64,000 nt of DNA, taken from Rachycentron canadum. Its lineage: Eukaryota; Chordata; Actinopteri; Carangiformes; Rachycentridae. Shown here piece after piece: positions 12,742 through 26,322 of this stretch. Below the pieces are notes generated by a model. It was given only the letters and a program-made list of their open reading frames with translations, did not search any database and was not told where the DNA came from. Each line of letters opens with the position of its first letter. Position 1 is the first letter of the stretch. The position numbers were made by a program, and so were the translations under genes. The stretch covers positions 3,284,535 through 3,348,534 of the forward strand of contig CM076652.1 of the NCBI GenBank assembly GCA_038496675.1. The letters run 5' to 3'.

Positions 12742-12744
<3 letters not shown>

Positions 12745-12784
<40 letters not shown>
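12745..12784. repeat. (TG)n microsatellite
   Basis: About twenty TG units. Confidence 0.95.
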
Positions 12785-12785
<1 letters not shown>

Positions 12786-13061
12786 TCAGGTGTTCAGAGT
12801 TGCTGAGCTCTGTGATTTTTAACTGATGTGTGATATCAGAGGAGCTGTTGGACACGGGCCCTTTGGCTTGTACCTCGGCCTTTTTCATCTCACCTCTCCT
12901 GCCAAGCGGGTGGTAATACACACATTCAGGTTTAGTGCACGAGTGTTTACATGTGCTTAAATGTGTGTGTGCATCTACTTTAAACTTTGTTTTTATCCAC
13001 AAACCAGTAATAAAAGATCCCCTGTAGTTTTTTGGTTTGTCTACTACTGTGCATTTGCATG

Positions 13062-13065
<4 letters not shown>

Positions 13066-13149
<84 letters not shown>
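13066..13149. repeat. long (TG)n microsatellite
   Basis: About forty-two uninterrupted TG units, followed by gcgtgcgtgcat. It creates spurious Cys-Val and Thr-His open frames. Confidence 0.95.
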
Positions 13150-13153
<4 letters not shown>

Positions 13154-13313
13154 CGTGCATAGTAGCAGGGTCTTAGAGTTGTGTGTGTGTCTGTTTTTGT
13201 GTTTGCAGGACTTTCTTTTTCCAGCATGAGGTTAAATCAGCCGGATATAAAGTGCTGACACACATTTAATCAGAAAAATAGATATGCATCCGCATGACTG
13301 CTCCACAAACCCT

Positions 13314-13314
<1 letters not shown>

Positions 13315-13347
<33 letters not shown>
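13315..13347. repeat. (AC)n microsatellite
   Basis: About sixteen AC units. Confidence 0.95.
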
Positions 13348-13352
<5 letters not shown>

Positions 13353-13708
13353 ACAAAGTAATAAAGACACTCACGGCCCTATCAGATGTTGGGGGGCTTT
13401 TTGTGCCTCTGCCCACAGGGACTATGAGGTTTAATCAAGCAGCAGGCCTGTGTTGGTTTACTGTGGCATTAAGGATAAAAATAGGCTGCAAGGAGCTGAC
13501 TCCACTGGGCAGCAGAGCCCCTCCACACAGCTGCAAGTCATGCTGTCTATGTGTGTGTCTGCGTGTGTGTGTAGTTTAAGTTAGTGTACTTGCTCTGGAA
13601 CATTTTCATTGTGCTGTTTTATTGGGGGTTGTTATTGTTTGGGAGGACGAGTACGATCTGGGAAACGTGGGGTCATGATTTTCATCAGTTAGTGTGTCGG
13701 AGAAAGAC

Positions 13709-13741
<33 letters not shown>

Positions 13742-16502
13742 GCGCGTGCGCACGCTGATGAAACATCACATGACAGCACAAAGTGGGTCTCTGTGCTTGT
13801 TCACATGAGGATTACTTATCATTAGATCGTAAGCTACTTTTTTTCCACACAGCAGATAACTCGGCCTCAAGCTGTGAGAATATGGGTTTATAGTGTGTGT
13901 GTTCTCTGTCCCTCATGTGTGTTTGTGTTTTGGTGACTTGTGTGCGTGGACATGCAAAAATCTGGGGCTTCATCAAACTTTCATCGAGGTTGTCAGCTGA
14001 GCTCATTAAACATGAGTGGAGAAAGCTGCCGCCGAGTGGGATTCTGGGTAAAAGACATATCACCGCTTCAGGCCCCCGTCCGCCTCTAGTCTGCATAGTA
14101 ACACATTAACAGTAGAGGTGTGTGTGAGTACGTGTGTGTTTATGATTCTGCATGTAGCCATAGAAAACAACAAGTGTAAAGGTCTCGTGGCTCCAGTGAG
14201 GAGCTGAAACAAGTCAATCGGGGCTGCAGCTAATGATTATTTTCATTTTTATTGATTCTATTCATAATTTTTTAATCAATTAATGGTTTTGCTCATTAAA
14301 GAGTGTAAACACACTCGGGGTCGGTGCTCCTGTGTCGGTGTCAGAGCCTCCGTGTCAGACACTGTCGTCGCTGAGCTCAGTGGAGCTGCTGTGTTTCTGG
14401 CGTTGGACCGTGTTGGACAGGTGACAGGTGTGTTTAGTGTCTGAGGAACGTCACAGCAGGAGAAGGTGTTCGCCCACGTGTTGTGTTTACATCGATGCTG
14501 ATTTGATGATTGATTTCTTAAAATCAGCTCTTTTTTTTTTACTTCAGTTGATAAATTCATGAATGAAGTTAGGTCAGACTTTTAACAACCGACCCTTTGA
14601 CTGGCACGTTGCTGCTTTACTTCTGTGTTTATTGTCTGATTCTTCATCTGCCCTTTTTGTTAGTGACGTCAAGGATCATGTCACTGCATCAATCCTGTAT
14701 TTTTCTGATCTCAGAGTGAGGAGAAGTTGCTCTGAGTTTATTGTAGTGACAGAATAAAGACAGAGAGACATGGACAATAAGAGATTTAGAGCATTAGAGG
14801 CTTTGGAGCTGATTTTTCATCATTACTGCTCCAAAGAATGAGCAGAACTCAGATCAGATAAAGAGAGAAACTTCAAATCAGATCTAGAACAACACAAACA
14901 CATGTGTGTCACTTTCTGTGTTGAAGTTTTCTTTGGTTATTCTGGTTTACAGTGTTTTTACCTGGAAAATAAGGAGGAATTCAATGTGTGTTTTTAGTTT
15001 TTTTTTTTTTTTTTCTTGTTTTCTGAGCTACTATCTCCTATTACAGTGAACAGAGTCTTTATTTGAGGTTGAGCCGATTCTGCAGATGTGGAGACTTGGT
15101 GACATTTTTACAAGTGAAAACTTAATAAGGAAAAACAGAAAGGGATGAGAAACAGAAAAGCCATAATGTGGCCCTAAAAGAGTTCACAAAATCTGGTTTT
15201 TCCTATTAAATATCACAGGTGAAGCAGCAGCAGTGAAGTGAAATTATCAGCAATAGTTTCCTATTATTTAGCTTCAAGTGATTTTTAAAGTCCAGTCTTC
15301 TGAAAAGAGAAAATAACAGTTTGGTTTTGGCGCATGCAGAGTAAAAAAGTTAGGTTAATGAGTTGATGAAAAGTTAATGAAAACACAACTTCATTTTTTG
15401 ATGTTGGTGACCTTTAAAGCTGGATCACAATACAATCAGGAAAACACCAGGAGCACCATCCTCTCCCGCCCCTGGTGCTGATTATATAAGAATGACCTGG
15501 TTCCTGACTGATGTCAGTGTAATGTCAGGGCTCTGCTGACAACACTGACGCCCCGAGCAATACAACCACCACCACCACCCGAAACCACCCCAACCTCTTC
15601 AACCCCCAACTAAACCACAGACGGACACAGGGAGATTAAATGAGTGATGGATTTTGGAATCGGTCCCACTGAGGCCGGTCAAGTTTAATAGTTTGCAGAC
15701 GTGATGCCACAAGCTTCCACTGATTTGACTGTTTGTGCAGTTTGTACACTGCGACCAGCAGCATGATGGAAAATCGATCATCATTACCAGGACTGCACCC
15801 AACTCAGTCCAACCGTATTTGACTGTCAAACGCAAATATTTGACAGTTCCTTCCTTCTTTTTTCATAAAGTATCAAACAACAATTTAACTGCTGGATTTT
15901 TGATGGGAAGTTCAGGGTCACATTGATGTTCACGTAATATAGTAAACAAGCCAAGTTAGTGCTCTGAGCTGACGCGCACTAACTCCGCAGATGGCAGAAA
16001 TGTGCAACGACATATTTTGCTGACACTATAGATCAAACAAAAGTCAGAGACTACATCATGGTCTGCCACCTCTCACCACCTCTGACAATAACATTATCTC
16101 AGGCCTCTCTTCCTCGGGGCTGCCTCCTCTCGCTGGGTGCAGGTCCAGGTCGACAGCCGCAGATGTGCAATGGGAAGATTTTTACCCCAGTATGAAAACA
16201 AGCAAGCGTTAACTCTGCAGCTACTTATGGGGACTAAAATGTTCCCAGAGCTATTGAGGGCCGGTCTTGCCCCGGTCGCCCCCACCCCACCCCACCCCAC
16301 CCCCCTCATTGTTGGAGATGCATCAATAGCACTTTTCCACTGCTACTGAAAGCACTCTGTGTTTTGCCTGTTTGCCAGCAAAGAAGTGATTATGACTTTT
16401 TGAGTTGCTTTATAGTAGAAGGAACAGTGAAGATAGACAGGAAATGACATGCAGCACCTGTTAGTTAATTAATAGTAAAAACAGTTGATTCTCAGAAATC
16501 AC

Positions 16503-16938
16503 TTAAAGGTCCCATATGACATAAAGGTCGACCTTCATGTTGTTCATGTTCATCATTGAATAAAAAGCAGGTCTAGGTTCTATATTAAAACTAGGAAAGT
16601 ATCAAAGTGTTCAGTCCACAGAGAAATGCTCACAGCCTGTATTCAGAAACTGAGCCTTAAAACCAGCCATCAGGACTTCTGGAACTTTGTGATGTCACAA
16701 GAAAGCAGTCTCTCAGCCACACCCCAAGCCCTGCCCACCCGGACCCACCATCCAAACCTTGCAGGATTTGGTTTCTCTGTTTGAGTGTTTGACCTTAAAT
16801 CTGCTATATATTTATTAGTTCACTCTGTAAAACTACACTGAGATAGTTTTTGGTTCTTAAAACCACAGATACATCTTCTTATGGAGATCAACACTTAAAA
16901 TAAAACACGAGCAGGAAAATACAGTATGGCTACTTTAA
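16503..16938 (+). mobile_element. TIR element, family E (AAAGGTCCCATA ends)
   Basis: Left end ttaaaggtcccatatgacat, core gaaatgctcacagcctgtat and ttcagaaactgagccttaaa, and right end atacagtatggctactttaa, a rough inverted repeat of the left end. The left half recurs at 52985-53175. I recognise this as a common teleost repeat. Confidence 0.65.
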
Positions 16939-19900
16939 ATACTAAGTGCTTCTCAGGAAAGTTCAGGAGGAATCAGATCTTTTTTCCTGAGATTTCTGAG
17001 CAGATTTGTGGACATTTATCAGTGATGGCGAGTGGAAATAATGGAAGTCATTAGAATAAAGATTTAATACAGAGTTATAACTGTGGGAAGCAGAGTTTTA
17101 CGGCACCTTAATTGCCTCCATGAGCTGCAGTATAAGTGTGGCAGCCACTGCTGCAGCTCCAGATTACTGACCGTGTTGGTGAACAGGCCAAATCAGCTGC
17201 TTGAACCACAATAAATAACTTACATGCACATTGCTGCTTAACCTCACAGGATGTTTGGCCTCGTGTTTCTCCTCCCTCATGGCTTAAAAACCTCCAACGC
17301 ACTCAGAGAGATGTGTCAACAACAAACTGTGACATTACAACATGCTCCTCAGTCAACAGGGGCCCAGCATTTATACGCCTCGATATAATGACTCTTAAAG
17401 CAATAAAAGGTGCCATTTAACATTGTGTTCATGTGTGTTGAAAGTGGAAGAAAGAGCTTTATATATTTAAAAAAAAAACCTGCCACATTAATCTCAGTCA
17501 GTATCCACAGTGGTGATGGTTGTTGTTACACTGAATCAGATATATGAGAGAGGGACAGTATCTGATACTCCATGACCTGCAATCACCAGGGATTTCACTA
17601 TGCTGGGTGGATCAATATGTTGAAAAGGATTTGATTTGACAAAGAGAAACAGAGGGTGAGTTACGGATGAGGGGGGGTACGGGATGAATTGGGCTGAGAT
17701 GAAAGGGAAGAGCAGAGGTTGAGAAGGAGGAAGAGAAGGAAACAGAAGTGGGGGCGGGAAAGACTGGGAGAGACTGTCGGAGAGAGAGAGAGATGATGGA
17801 GAGGAAGAGACAGAACAGGAGGATGAAAGGTAAAGATGAGAGAGTGAGAACTGGCAGAACAGACGATCACCGCCTCCTCTGCAGAGCTACGACCCCTCAT
17901 GGTTACGCAACGTGTCGACGGTTCAGTGTCGCCGAGGCTGAACGGATTCGTCTTTTTTATCAAAACTCGTCCGAAACAGGAGATCATATCATTTTTTTTA
18001 ATCCCCTCCAGGAGGAAACAGTCAGGGAGGTGGAGTTGGGCTGGAGATGGGGTGAAGCTGCTTCACTCCAATATAAAACTGCAGTTTCCCTTATTGAGGC
18101 ATTTAATTATTTTTTCTGATGGATTCATTAACTGTTGAGTCACTTTTTGAATCAGAAAATTGAAATATGCTCATCCAATGTGACAACTTCAAATAGATTT
18201 AGAGTCAGTAAAATACTCAGTTAATAATGATGTAAAACAACTGCGGGCGGTGACTGCTTTGTTGTGACATCACAAAGTTACGGCGGTTTGTTTTGTTTTA
18301 TTTATTCGCTGTTTATTTACCAGTCTTGTCAAGAGTTTCAGACGTCGTTGTGTTTGTTGTGTCTGAACATCTACTTCTTCAGGGCTGCTACAGTGACTCG
18401 TGCTGGAAAGTGATGAGATCGGCCGTATTTAGCTGGTTAGCATGCTAACGTCAGTCGAAGAAAAGAGGTGGAGCAAAACAAAGGTCAACATTGGTGTCGT
18501 TTCCCATCACTGGAGACAGCGATGTGAACTGCTGGTCGGACAAAGGAAGAGTTTAAGAGTTACTTCGACTGTTGTAATGGATGAAACGAGATGAGGCTGC
18601 TTGAAATGCTAAAGTAAGACGATGCTCTTAAATGTCACCACGTGAGCCTCATTGTTAATTGGCTTCATCCTGAGCAGACCTGTGGTTGTCGCTGATGCCC
18701 TGTGAGCTGTAGGTGCCACCTTGACCATCTTGTTTTTATGTTCTGTGGTTTATTGGGTTTAAATGTCACCGCCAAATCACAGCTCATTGACTGATAATTT
18801 GGGAGAATGCGCGTTGAAGCGAAGATGAGTTAATTGGTGTGTGCACATGAGTGTGAATGACAGATGGGCCTCGGGATTCCTGCCATCTTCCCCGCGGTCG
18901 ATATATCCCAAGGGGCTATCCGCCCACTGCTGACACACACACACACACACTGAGAGACCTCCACTCTTTTGGAGGCTTCCATATCTTCCCAGACCAGAAA
19001 TGGATCCAAAAAGACCCTCCTCTTCCCCTCCTCCATGTCTTCAGCCAGCGCCGGCTCCTAATTTGCTCCTCGCTCGATGCTGTTTGCCGGCTTGTCTCCG
19101 CTCTGACCTAGAAAACCAAGTGGAGCTTGGAGTGAATGAGGAGGCACCTCAGGAGTGATCAGGTCGGTTATCACTGAAAAGAGCCGCAGAGTTGTCGAAG
19201 TGCTGAGGTTTAATTTCTCACATTTATACCCTGAAATTTCCTCTTAGTGCAGCTCTGATGCCACCGATCTGTGGTTACGAGGATGTAACAGACGGCTCAA
19301 GGCAAAGTGGAAGTAGAAGGTACATGGATTTTCAACTGCACAAAAATTTCCAGAAAACCCATGAACCATCAAAAGTCCAATTTTAGTTTTTGGGACATAG
19401 ATGCTGACCTCCAAACATCCTTGTTCCAGTTATATATCTATACTAGTTTCATATCTGTGCTGAGTAATACCTTGTTTCCTGTTAAAACATATTACGATGA
19501 TATGGTCTTATATCATTCTTCAAATTTCTATTGTCCAAGTGAATAATTTGTCAGAACATTTTAATCATAAAGTTATAGAAATGGACACAGTTACATTTTC
19601 TCTGACAGTGGACATTGCAGGTTTATTGTTTATTAGTTTTACAGTATAATGTGCTGTGATTTCAAACATATTGCTCAGCCCCATTTTTTTAGGGACTTTA
19701 AGCTAACCCTCATAATACAACATAGTACAAGGACCTTTATTGTAATTTATATTTCTGATTTATCTTTTATTCTCATTAGTTTGTCTCTCTCACATCTACA
19801 AATTAATAATATGCTTGAGTCAAGTGTATTTTTTAAATTAGCTATTTAGTTAGTTTGTTATTGCTGTAACGTCAATAGAAGAAAAGAAGTGAAGCAAAAG

Positions 19901-21556
19901 AAAGCATCTCGATGAGCACAGGCGTAACCGGCAGGACAGCAGCTGACAGGAAGTGTCGATTAAAAGACCCGCAGCTGGAAACCAGCACCAGTTAGGATTA
20001 TTTGGACAATAAAGCATTTCTGGTTTAGCAGATGTCATTTTGCTCCTCGAGGCTCTTCGATTATTCCATAGATTCCCGTCACATTCTGCTGGAGCAGAGC
20101 AGAGAAAGCCGAATATACGATTGAATTAAAGTCATATCAGTAACAGACTCCTCATCCTTTAATCTATTATTATGTTTCCAGAGATTGTCTTTGCAATGAA
20201 CATCAATGAATATAATGTCAACATAGTCATGTTAACACAATCTGGATTTTAACAGTGCTGTTACATAATAATAAAATATTATGTAATTTTAACCAGCAGG
20301 AAAAACATTGATTTTTCAAAGGTTAGAAACAAGATTCACACACACAAATCTTTCTTTTAAGGCGTTTGTGGTGTCTATATTAACTAGTTTTGTTGTTATT
20401 TTGGGTTTTAACAAAGGCTGTCACTAATTTAAATTTTCATTATTGATTATCATTTGAATGAATCCAAATGTTTAGTCTTTCAAATCAAATGTCACTATTT
20501 TTTCCTGGAACCAGAAAATTTTCCAGAAATGTTTTTTTTTGCTAAAATAGTGATTGAAATGATTAATTGATTATCATAAATTATTCATTTCCAGATATTG
20601 TACTATTATAATCAATGAATTATGTGAGCACCAGGTTTAAATTGGCTTTGAAATTAAATGTGTTAAATTAGCTCTTTGAACCTGGCACTTGTATTAGATG
20701 AGTTAGTTTGTGGCTTTAAATTCATTTTTTTTTGGCCATTTTATGCCTTTTATTATTCTTCATGGTGACAGTGTGGAGACAGGAAATGGGACAGAGAGAA
20801 GAGAGAATATGCAGGAAAGAGTTTGTCGAGCCAGGATAGGGTTGATTTGCCTGTGATCAGTCAGTGAAGATCATATTACAACTGTCTTTAAACTTCCTTT
20901 GAGTACAGCATTTAAAGAGAGTGTCTTTTCTCCTGTACTTCCTGTGATGTGGGGCTGGGGCCTCGTTTCATCAGTCATTACTGAGACAAGTCGGCCCTTG
21001 TCATTCCCTCTTCCTGTCCTGGTTTCCTCCTCCCACAGTTTCCAGGTTTCCCCTGTAAACCCTTGAGTCATTGGCCCTCCAGCACATCCCTCTCTGTCCA
21101 GTCAATGTTGTGTATTTTTCCGGCTCCTCTGTTTGATGGTTTTGTGTCGGGGGCCCAGTTTGTCTGCTCTGATGTTTCATGTAGTCGCTGAATGGAGTTA
21201 AACGAGCCACTTGAATTCAAGGTGCTCTTTGTTTGATGCACCCTCGGCTCCCTCCGTCGCTGCTGTCCTTTCTGTGCAGTATCTGTCTTCCCTCCTCTCA
21301 CCTGTCTCCCACCTTCCTGCACCTTCTCATGCAGCGATCCATTACTCGCCCCCCCCCCACACCTCTCTCTTTCTGGCTCTGTTCCCTGAACCCTCTCACC
21401 CACTGAGAGCAACATGCCTGTAAAGGTTGATGCTAATAATACTGAGATCTCACTCAGAGCCATCGGCTGCTGCTGCACTTGTAAATACTAGAGTTACTGT
21501 TGCTTCCCTTGTAAATACATTGACATTACCCCCCTGCCCTCCTCCAAACCAGCGGG
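16939..21556. other. first-intron segment, no gene seen
   Basis: No exon seen. GA-rich at 17690-17830, TTAGC/GCTAAC cluster at 18428-18452, short CA tract near 18935, and AT-rich low-complexity sequence at 20100-20760. Confidence 0.55.
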
Positions 21557-21722
21557 TAAACATCTTATTTAATCAGTTTGAACCAGTAGCAGCTGGGAGC
21601 TGCCACTCATAATGGAGACATCAGACATATCAGCTAATGAATTGTAATGTAATAAAATGCTGGATGCTTCATACAGTACCTGTGGCTGTGGACATGAATG
21701 AATGCTATAAATAAAATTTTTC
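21557..21722 (+). repeat. dispersed repeat F, forward copy
   Basis: atcttatttaatcagtttga, actcataatggagacatcag and aatgctggatgcttcataca recur in reverse orientation at 27611-27770. It sits next to a family A copy here. Confidence 0.65.
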
Positions 21723-21821
21723 TACATTTTACACTGTATATCAGAAAAGGTTGGCAAACATGACATTGAAACATGATGAAACGGGGAATAACTCGTTGAA
21801 TATAATGTAAAAATGAAGTGA

Positions 21822-22214
21822 TGTCCCCCATCAGTTTGTGAGCTCCTGTTCTTCCAGTTTGTGATTTAGTTGTCGGCCATCTTGGTTTGTTTTGTTTATA
21901 AACCAGAATAAACCATATTTGGAGGAGAAGGTGGAGCTGAGGAGGAGTGAGGGGTGGAGCTGACCTGCTCTGTCCTCTATCCTGATTGGGTGGTTCAGTC
22001 TGTCAGCCACACAATAACCACGCCCCCTAATTCATCCCCTGCTTTATGGTCTATTTTCCTCTAAATGGACCATCAATAAAAAAAATTAACATCATGTTGT
22101 ATTGAAGACTTGAAACTAGAGACTGAGACCATAAACTCATTAGGAAAACGTTTACTGAGCTAATAAATCAAGGGAGAATTAGGAACATTTTCCCATAGAC
22201 TTCAATACAATCAG
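21822..22214 (-). mobile_element. teleost TIR repeat, family A, reverse copy
   Basis: gatgtcccccatcagtttgt at one end, then tcggccatcttggtttgttt, ggtggagctgaggaggagtg and aacatcatgttgtattgaag, ending at cccatagacttcaatacaat. The outer left-end portion is missing. Confidence 0.75.
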
Positions 22215-23761
22215 ACTTTTTTCACAATGAAACTTTCACAGTAAAAGTTAAAAACTTAAATATAGAGATACCAAATAAAAGCACCTCCTCTGTTCTGTCA
22301 CCCTACAAAAGCTTTACTGGTTAAACCCCACTGTATGATGCAGTTTTCCATCCAACGGATGTGTGGGATCAATGGCGCCTCAGGGACACCCAGAGTCTGA
22401 CAACTGATGAGATCCCAGAGGGTTTAGCTCCTCTGGCCATAACCACATGCTGTAATAGGATGACCCATGACCCTGAGCCTCACAACCAGGAAGTATTGAC
22501 AAATCTTTCCACAGCTCTGAACAGGAAGAGAATGAATGAGGTTCGTGTCTAATGTGAATGTGCTACAGTCATAGTTAATTAACTAGACTTTCCTTTTGTC
22601 AAATACTAACGCTGAAATATAAAAGGCCATAAAAGTCAAATAAGTTTTATAGTTTTATTGATGAAGCAACAAATGTTGACAAATCAGGGCTTATTAGAAA
22701 GAGCTGATTCTCTAGTTTAAGGAGAAGCTCAAACCATCGCAGCCCAATAACGCTCTAAAGACGAAGCTTATGTGGGTTTAATATGGTTAAAATCTCATCA
22801 GATGGGGGTCTGTGGTCATGTCCAGGGGTCCATACCACTGATTAATTAGCTGATTATTCCCTAGACTAATCAAATAATCATTTCACCCTTAAAATGATGG
22901 AAAATAGTGTAAAATACCCACAGTCCAGGTTCATTTCCTGTCAAACTCTGATATTTAATTTACAATAATGTGTGACAAAGGAAACCACAAAAACCTCACG
23001 TTAGAGAAGCAAAGACCAGGAGATATCTGGGATATTTGCTGATCAATTTTCAGTCAACTAAAGCTAATTGTTGCAGGTCTGATCAAGCCTTTTCTACTAA
23101 TCTACAGACATCATTTCAAATAGAGCAGCTTGACGTGTGAAGGCATGTCGTATATAAATGATGACAGCTGGTATTCACCAAGTAAACCACTAAAACTACC
23201 TAAAAACCTGGACCCAGATCAGTGACGGCCCTGATGTGCACGTGAGGAGCAGCAGCCGGTCGACTCGTCTCTGCCTCTGTGTAAATATTTACAGGAAGAC
23301 CCCGGGAGCCGAAGGGCAATTTAAAGATGGCACCGCATCGCTCCTGATTATTTACTTTGGAGCTTTGCACAGGCCTCCCTTTGGATTGGTTCAGATGCTG
23401 CCTTCACTGTTTACTGGATATTGCAGCTCTGCAGATGAGGCGTCTGCTGCGTCAGTTGAGTTTAGAGCTCCGTGACTGAATCATCCAAACAAAAACACCA
23501 GAGCTCCAGCTCCTCATCTGTGAGGATTTGTTTTTCTTGGATTCATGATGTGATAATCAAATGATAATCTGGGTTTTTTTAACTGTTGATATGAAAAAAA
23601 TAAATTATTTTAAGATAAATTTTAGCTTTAGTAAAGTATGAAATATATGTTTTTTGACATTTTCGGCATCAGATGATTGATTTGTTGTGTAGTTGTCAGG
23701 CTAGTTGAGTTGTTGTCTTTTCTTGTTTTTCTGATTTTTGCCAATTGAATTATCTTTCTAT

Positions 23762-23762
<1 letters not shown>

Positions 23763-23812
<50 letters not shown>

Positions 23813-23840
23813 GACACACACACACACACACACACACACA
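23763..23840. repeat. compound (CT)n(AC)n microsatellite
   Basis: About 23 CT units followed by cacag and about 13 AC units. Confidence 0.95.
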
Positions 23841-24809
23841 GTTCCTTGGTGGTGTGTGTTTATATTGGCCTGTTCACAGTCGGCCATCGGCATCAACCGC
23901 TGCCTTAGTCTTCTCGGGATTCACCATCAATCTTCACACCCGTACTCTTTGTGTGTGTTTTGAGTGTGTGTGTGTGCGTGTGTCTGTGTGTGTGTTGTTT
24001 GACTCTCCAAACGCTCCTCATCTCCTTCTTTGGCAAATCGTCTCTCGGCACCTTCCTGCCGTTCGTTCCTCTTTGTCCCTGTTGTCTCTCCTTCACTCTC
24101 TGGCACTTTGTCTCTTTCCCGCCTCCGCATTTAATCTAAATGTCTCTCGCCCAGTTATTGAATATTCCTCCCTCACCAGCCTTCTGTTGCTGATGGATGT
24201 GAATCATAACTCTTAAATAAACTGTTATTTAACGGGATATTTAACGGCCTTGACAGAAGAGCGGACTTGTAGTTTGTAAGACGTGAGAAATTCTCCTCAT
24301 CATCCTCTCACTCTGATTTCTGCCTGAGTTTGTGTCTGGAGGTTTCTGCTTCACTCTCTCACCACCACTTATGGTCAGAGGGTTTGGTCTCGGTGCTGCA
24401 GCCAAGTGGGTTTTGGTCGGGTGTTATTTGACCGTTGGATTGCTGTGAGTGGTCAGAGCGATTGAGAGCAGGACTGACGAGGTTAATGTTACTGAGCTGG
24501 ACCCGTTGGCCGTGGCTGGACTTTACTGAAGCTTTATCACATTTATTAAGCCACAGAATCTGTGAACGACCTGTCAGGGAGGTGGGAGGTGGAGCGTTCG
24601 GCAGCCTGTTTTTAGGAGAGGCCGTCTTCTGCCTCCGAGTGCTAACCATAGACAGTGCTGAAGTTCTCTATCTAATGACCATCAGGATCATTCTGGGAGA
24701 TGCACTGTTTTGTTGTTGAGTGGTAAAAACCACCAGTGCAATGTTGAGACTAGGAATCAAAATACTGGTGTGATTTGATGAACCAAAGGGTTAAATGGTG
24801 CATATCCAC

Positions 24810-24870
24810 CCATCATCCATCCATTATCTATACTGCTTGTTCCTACAGGGTCACAGGGGGCTGCATTTAT
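24810..24870 (-). mobile_element. SINE-like tail fragment
   Basis: catccatccattatctatac and tcctacagggtcacaggggg are the reverse complement of the usual element tail with ggatggatg. Confidence 0.5.
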
Positions 24871-26090
24871 GGAGACGAACAGTGATAATAAAAATGCAAA
24901 AACAATCCTTCCAACAGAAATTGCAACTTCACACTTTCTGCCAAAATACACAAAACCATTTGCAGTTTGGGTTTAAGTGCAATTCCATTATATCATAATA
25001 TTTTGGTACAGTGTAATGAAGCAGTTTGAATCGAAGTGTTGCACCTTGTTGAAAATTTGAAAAACTTAAGCGTGAATCTTTTCAAAATCAGATCAATTAT
25101 AATATCATAAATATAAACTAAACAGCTGCTGGGTCACAGGTGTTTTTTAATGTTGAGCCACATGTTAGACCTGTTTTTTGTCCTTTTTTTGTGTGTCTGT
25201 CTTTGTCATGGTTTTATTTCGCTTGTGTCTCACGGGATGGATGTAAACTGTGAAATGCAGGCGTCCAGTTGTCTGAGGAGCAGGAGGAACAGTTTACCTT
25301 GGAGTCAGTCAGTGGCTGCTTTGTGTACAGAGCGCCTGACATTCAGGGTGCTCAGAGTGAGAAAGAAAACAAAAACACGAGGCTTTCTTTGCAGGAGGTT
25401 CCTGAAGGTTACAAGTGGGTTTTTCCGGACGTTGCACTCGTCTCTGTCAAATGTTTGGTTCACTGTTTCCTTTGATGTTGGTTTGTTTTTTTTTTGTTTT
25501 TTTTTAGCTGTAACCTTTATGCTGTGTTCACATGCTGTTAGGAAAACTTGTCATCCCGAGCTTCCGAATCATCTGCTGGACATGATTCTGTTTACATTCT
25601 CGAAGATGAATGATGAACATTAGAAGGTGCAGCTGAGGGAGGAGGTTTGCAGTCAGTCAAGGCTCGTCTCTCATCTCGCTAGATCATCTACAAAGGGATT
25701 TTTTTTTTTTTTTAGCATTCAGCAGGTGCTCAGTCCAGACCCTGAATGAACCCATGATACCTGGTCTGGTTGTGACTCCCCGTCCACGACCTCACAGGAC
25801 TCCATCTCCCACCTCCATCTGTCTGTGTAACCTGAGAGCGGCCGCGCCTGCTGCAGTCCTGAGTGGTTGTGGAGTCAGGCGGGCGGGAGGTGGTGGCAGC
25901 GGTGGTGGGGGGGGGGGTTTCACCACAGGGCAGTCGAGGGGAGGCAGGTGCTGAGTGCTGAAGTGGAGCTGGTTTGACATCAGTGAACACAGGCTCTTGG
26001 GCTGAGGCTGCTTGTCGTGATAAAATGTGAAGACTGACGTGTATTTTGACCCGTCGTAATCGGGGTCGTGATGGAGTCGAAGTACGTTTT

Positions 26091-26262
26091 GGGCACCTCG
26101 TTGGCTCAACTGGTAGATTTTGGACCATTAAATCTTAGGCTTAACCGCAGCAGCTCAGGTTCGAGTCTTTTGCTGAATGTCATCCTTTTCGACTCCCCAA
26201 CTTTTTTGTCTTTCTCTCACTGCAGCTACAATAAAGACATAAAAGCCTGAAAAGATACAAAA
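26091..26262 (+). mobile_element. tRNA-headed SINE-like element next to an exon
   Basis: gggcacctcgttggctcaac and tggtaga form an A-box-like head; caggttcgagtc is a B-box-like match; the body has gctgaatgtcatccttttcg and the end is caataaagacataaaagcct. A related shorter element lies at 42966-43103. It ends about 60 bases before the acceptor at 26321. Confidence 0.75.
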
Positions 26263-26322
26263 TAAAAACATGTCAGTTGCACAGTGAACAGGTTTAATGA
26301 TGATGTCCTCTTCTTTCTCCAG

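Larger units (their letters stand above)
12061..16502. other. first-intron segment rich in TG/CA tracts
   Basis: No exon seen. Several (TG)n and (CA)n tracts dominate 12740-14130. A balanced stretch lies at 13400-13545. The rest is AT-rich non-coding sequence. Confidence 0.55.
22215..26090. other. last part of first intron before the element at 26091
   Basis: No exon seen. (CT)n with (AC)n at 23763-23840, a family A fragment at about 24645-24690, a SINE tail at 24810-24870, and a GC-rich stretch with a G-run at 25830-25960. A balanced stretch lies at 23285-23470. Confidence 0.55.

Noticed and set aside
12658..13229. Long open frames of Thr-His or Cys-Val repeats
   Set aside because: They are translations of (TG)n/(CA)n microsatellites; the same applies at 26754, 27071, 51049 and elsewhere.
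25150..25623. 157-codon open frame in the first intron
   Set aside because: T-rich, hydrophobic low-complexity translation with no family resemblance and no splice logic connecting to cttnbp2.
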